NCBI GenBank assembly: GCA_017457545.1 | Contig: JAFTHF010000264.1 | Span: 1 to 6,370, forward strand | DNA from: Clostridia bacterium | GTDB lineage: Bacteria; Bacillota_A; Clostridia; Oscillospirales; CAG-272 | DNA: 6,370 nt | Direction: 5' to 3' | Shown: piece by piece, positions 5,149 to 6,370 of the stretch | How positions within the stretch are numbered: position 1 is the stretch's first letter | Layout: every line of letters begins with the position of its first letter | The notes under the pieces: model-generated | Seen by the model: the letters and a program-made list of their open reading frames with translations, nothing else | Database searches by the model: none | What the model was told of the DNA's origin: nothing | Made by a program: the position numbers and the translations under genes

Positions 5149-6012
5149 ATGTTAGTTTCCGCAAAAGAAATGCTTGAAAAAGCAAAAGCAGGCAAATATG
5201 CCGTAGGTCAGTTCAACATCAACAACCTTGAGTGGACAAAGGCTATCCTTCTCACAGCTCAGGAGCTTAACTCTCCCGTTATTCTCGGTGTTTCCGAGGG
5301 TGCAGGTAAGTATATGTGCGGCTTCAAGACCGTCACGGATATGGTAAAGGGAATGATCGATGAGCTGAAGATCACCGTTCCCGTTGCGCTTCACCTCGAT
5401 CACGGAAGCTATGAGGCTTGCTACAAGTGCATTGATGCCGGATTTTCTTCCATTATGTTCGACGGATCGCACTATCCGATCGCTGAGAACGTGGAGAAGA
5501 CCAAGGAGCTCGTTCACGTTTGCAATGAGAAGGGACTTTCCCTCGAGGCTGAGGTCGGCTCGATCGGCGGCGAAGAGGACGGCGTTGTTGGAATGGGCGA
5601 GTGCGCAGATCCTACCGAGTGCAAGATGATTGCAGATCTTGGCGTGACCATGCTCGCGGCGGGCATCGGAAACATTCACGGCAAATATCCCGCAAACTGG
5701 GCAGGACTTTCCTTTGATACGTTGGCAGCAGTATCCGAGAAGGTTGGAGAGATGCCCCTCGTGCTTCACGGTGGAACGGGTATTCCCGCGGACATGATCA
5801 AGAAGGCGATCTCGCTCGGCGTGTCCAAGATCAACGTAAACACCGAGTGCCAGCTCGCATTCGCGGCAGCAACCCGTGAGTACGTTGAGGCAGGCAAGGA
5901 TCTTCAGGGCAAGGGCTTTGACCCCAGAAAGCTTCTCGCTCCCGGTGTGGAAGCAATCAAGGCAACCGTAAAGGAAAAGATGGAGCTGTTCGGCTCTATT
6001 GGAAAAGCATAA
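5149..6012 (+). CDS. fba: Class II fructose-bisphosphate aldolase
   Basis: This zinc-dependent cytoplasmic enzyme splits fructose 1,6-bisphosphate into dihydroxyacetone phosphate and glyceraldehyde 3-phosphate in glycolysis and works in reverse in gluconeogenesis. The 287-residue length fits the short Bacillus FbaA type. The catalytic Asp and first zinc ligand are D84-H85 (in H82-L-D-H-G-S). E133-A-E-V-G-S-I-G-G is the acidic metal-site strand. H177 (in G-N-I-H-G-K-Y) and H207 (in V-L-H-G-G-T-G) are the other zinc ligands. N229-V-N-T-E is the phosphate/substrate loop. AAGGAG lies just upstream of the ATG at 5149. Codon use changes inside the gene: the first 20 codons are AT-rich like the upstream genes, then GC-ending codons (GAG, AAG, ATC, CTC, TCG, GCG) dominate and I saw no ATA. 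A tagatose-bisphosphate aldolase is the main alternative within the family; no galactitol or tagatose genes are nearby. Confidence 0.92.
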   Translation: MLVSAKEMLEKAKAGKYAVGQFNINNLEWTKAILLTAQELNSPVILGVSEGAGKYMCGFKTVTDMVKGMIDELKITVPVALHLDHGSYEACYKCIDAGFSSIMFDGSHYPIAENVEKTKELVHVCNEKGLSLEAEVGSIGGEEDGVVGMGECADPTECKMIADLGVTMLAAGIGNIHGKYPANWAGLSFDTLAAVSEKVGEMPLVLHGGTGIPADMIKKAISLGVSKINVNTECQLAFAAATREYVEAGKDLQGKGFDPRKLLAPGVEAIKATVKEKMELFGSIGKA

Positions 6013-6056
6013 TAAAAAGCGAGCCCCATTACTTTTTATATAAGGAGAAAAACACT

Positions 6057-6329
6057 ATGAAGAAAACGCTTTTAGCGATTTCCCTCATTCTTTGTGTTCT
6101 GGTTTGTGCGGTATCCTGCACCGAGTCGAATGCCGGCACCTCCGGTACGAAGGAGCCTACCTCCACGGTAGAGCAGCCTGTTCCGGGAACTCCCGTTACC
6201 GATGAGAACGGTGAGAACGTAACCGACGAGCAGGGAGAGGTGGTTACAAATCCGCCTGCCCCCACAGGCACCGGCATTGAAAATGCAGGCGCAAACACCG
6301 AAGACGGCTGGGGACCCATCATCCAGTGA
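6057..6329 (+). CDS. Small putative lipoprotein, secreted, unknown function
   Basis: This 90-residue protein begins with a classic lipoprotein signal: M1-K-K, a hydrophobic core at about residues 5-19, and a lipobox A18-V-S-C21, so C21 would be lipid-modified and anchor it outside the membrane. The first lipobox residue is Ala rather than the usual Leu, slightly unusual. The mature part (about 70 residues) is acidic, rich in Thr, Pro, Gly and Glu, without predicted structure. It contains an 8-residue repeat (residues 47-62) and ends in G-W-G-P-I-I-Q. It looks like a linker without an attached domain. AAGGAG (6042-6047) lies nine bases before the ATG. The 44-base gap after the aldolase shows no promoter or terminator, so the two genes are probably co-transcribed. 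GC content is about 57% by hand count, well above the upstream genes. Function is not recognised; a functional link to glycolysis is not implied. Confidence 0.75.
   Translation: MKKTLLAISLILCVLVCAVSCTESNAGTSGTKEPTSTVEQPVPGTPVTDENGENVTDEQGEVVTNPPAPTGTGIENAGANTEDGWGPIIQ
6195..6242 (+). repeat. Two-copy 24-base (8-residue) tandem repeat in the lipoprotein
   Basis: The unit V-T-D-E-N-G-E-N (residues 47-54) is followed directly by V-T-D-E-Q-G-E-V (55-62) and then a third V-T. The DNA copies differ at several third positions, so the repeat is old or kept by selection at protein level rather than a recent duplication. Similar V-T-D-x-x-G-E linkers occur in secreted proteins of gut Clostridia. Confidence 0.6.
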
Positions 6330-6336
6330 TCCAAAA

Positions 6337-6369
6337 ACGGACACGGCAGAATGCCGTGTCCGTTTTTTT
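6337..6369 (+). terminator. Strong intrinsic terminator after the lipoprotein
   Basis: A perfect 12-bp stem (ACGGACACGGCA at 6337-6348 with 6352-6363) closes a GAA loop and is followed by T residues to 6369. Four more A-T pairs (6333-6336 with 6364-6367) can extend it. It begins a few bases after the stop codon and would end the aldolase-lipoprotein transcript. The upstream A run makes use from the other strand possible. Confidence 0.92.
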
Positions 6370-6370
6370 A

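Noticed and set aside
5152..5769. 205-residue open frame antisense to the aldolase
   Set aside because: It lies wholly opposite a well-supported conserved enzyme, has no ribosome binding site or promoter, and is explained by the GC-rich codon pattern of the aldolase.

Overview
The window looks like a piece of a low-GC Gram-positive (Firmicutes) chromosome. The best guess is an anaerobic gut-type member of the Clostridia (Oscillospiraceae/Ruminococcus-like). The evidence is strong AGGAG/GGAGG ribosome binding sites at every start, sigma-A promoters with near-consensus -35 and -10 boxes about 17 bases apart, short U-tailed hairpin terminators, and AT-rich codon use (about 40% GC by hand count) over the first 5.2 kb. 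No rRNA, tRNA, CRISPR array, insertion sequence or riboswitch was recognised. The taxonomic assignment is an inference from style and protein families, not a match.

Layout, left to right: the 5' end of a PTS-type sugar permease on the minus strand, cut by the window edge; a divergent promoter region; a PAP2-family membrane lipid phosphatase (+); a 76-residue two-helix membrane protein (+) with its own promoter and terminator; a convergent multi-pass membrane protein of unknown function (-); a divergent intergenic region; a Xer-like tyrosine recombinase (+); an acyl carrier protein (+) behind a perfect-consensus promoter; a convergent cytidylate-kinase-like P-loop protein (-), separated by a bidirectional terminator; an Sfp-type phosphopantetheinyl transferase (+), divergent from the kinase; class II fructose-bisphosphate aldolase (+); and a small, probably secreted lipoprotein (+) closed by a strong terminator. 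No intergenic gap exceeds 170 bases.

Most genes appear to be transcribed as single units with their own promoter. The clearest functional pairing is the acyl carrier protein with the phosphopantetheinyl transferase that could activate it, about 0.8 kb apart. The PAP2 phosphatase also belongs broadly to envelope lipid metabolism. The aldolase and lipoprotein probably form a two-gene transcript, since no promoter or terminator is visible between them. The recombinase looks like a chromosomal Xer-type enzyme rather than the integrase of a visible mobile element, because no attachment sites or phage genes accompany it.

The most notable anomaly is compositional. From roughly the first 60 to 120 bases of the aldolase gene onward, GC content and codon choice rise to about 55-57% and stay there through the lipoprotein. 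This could be high-expression codon bias, homologous recombination, horizontal transfer or a chimeric assembly joined in a conserved gene. I found no convincing new defence, mobile or multi-gene system.
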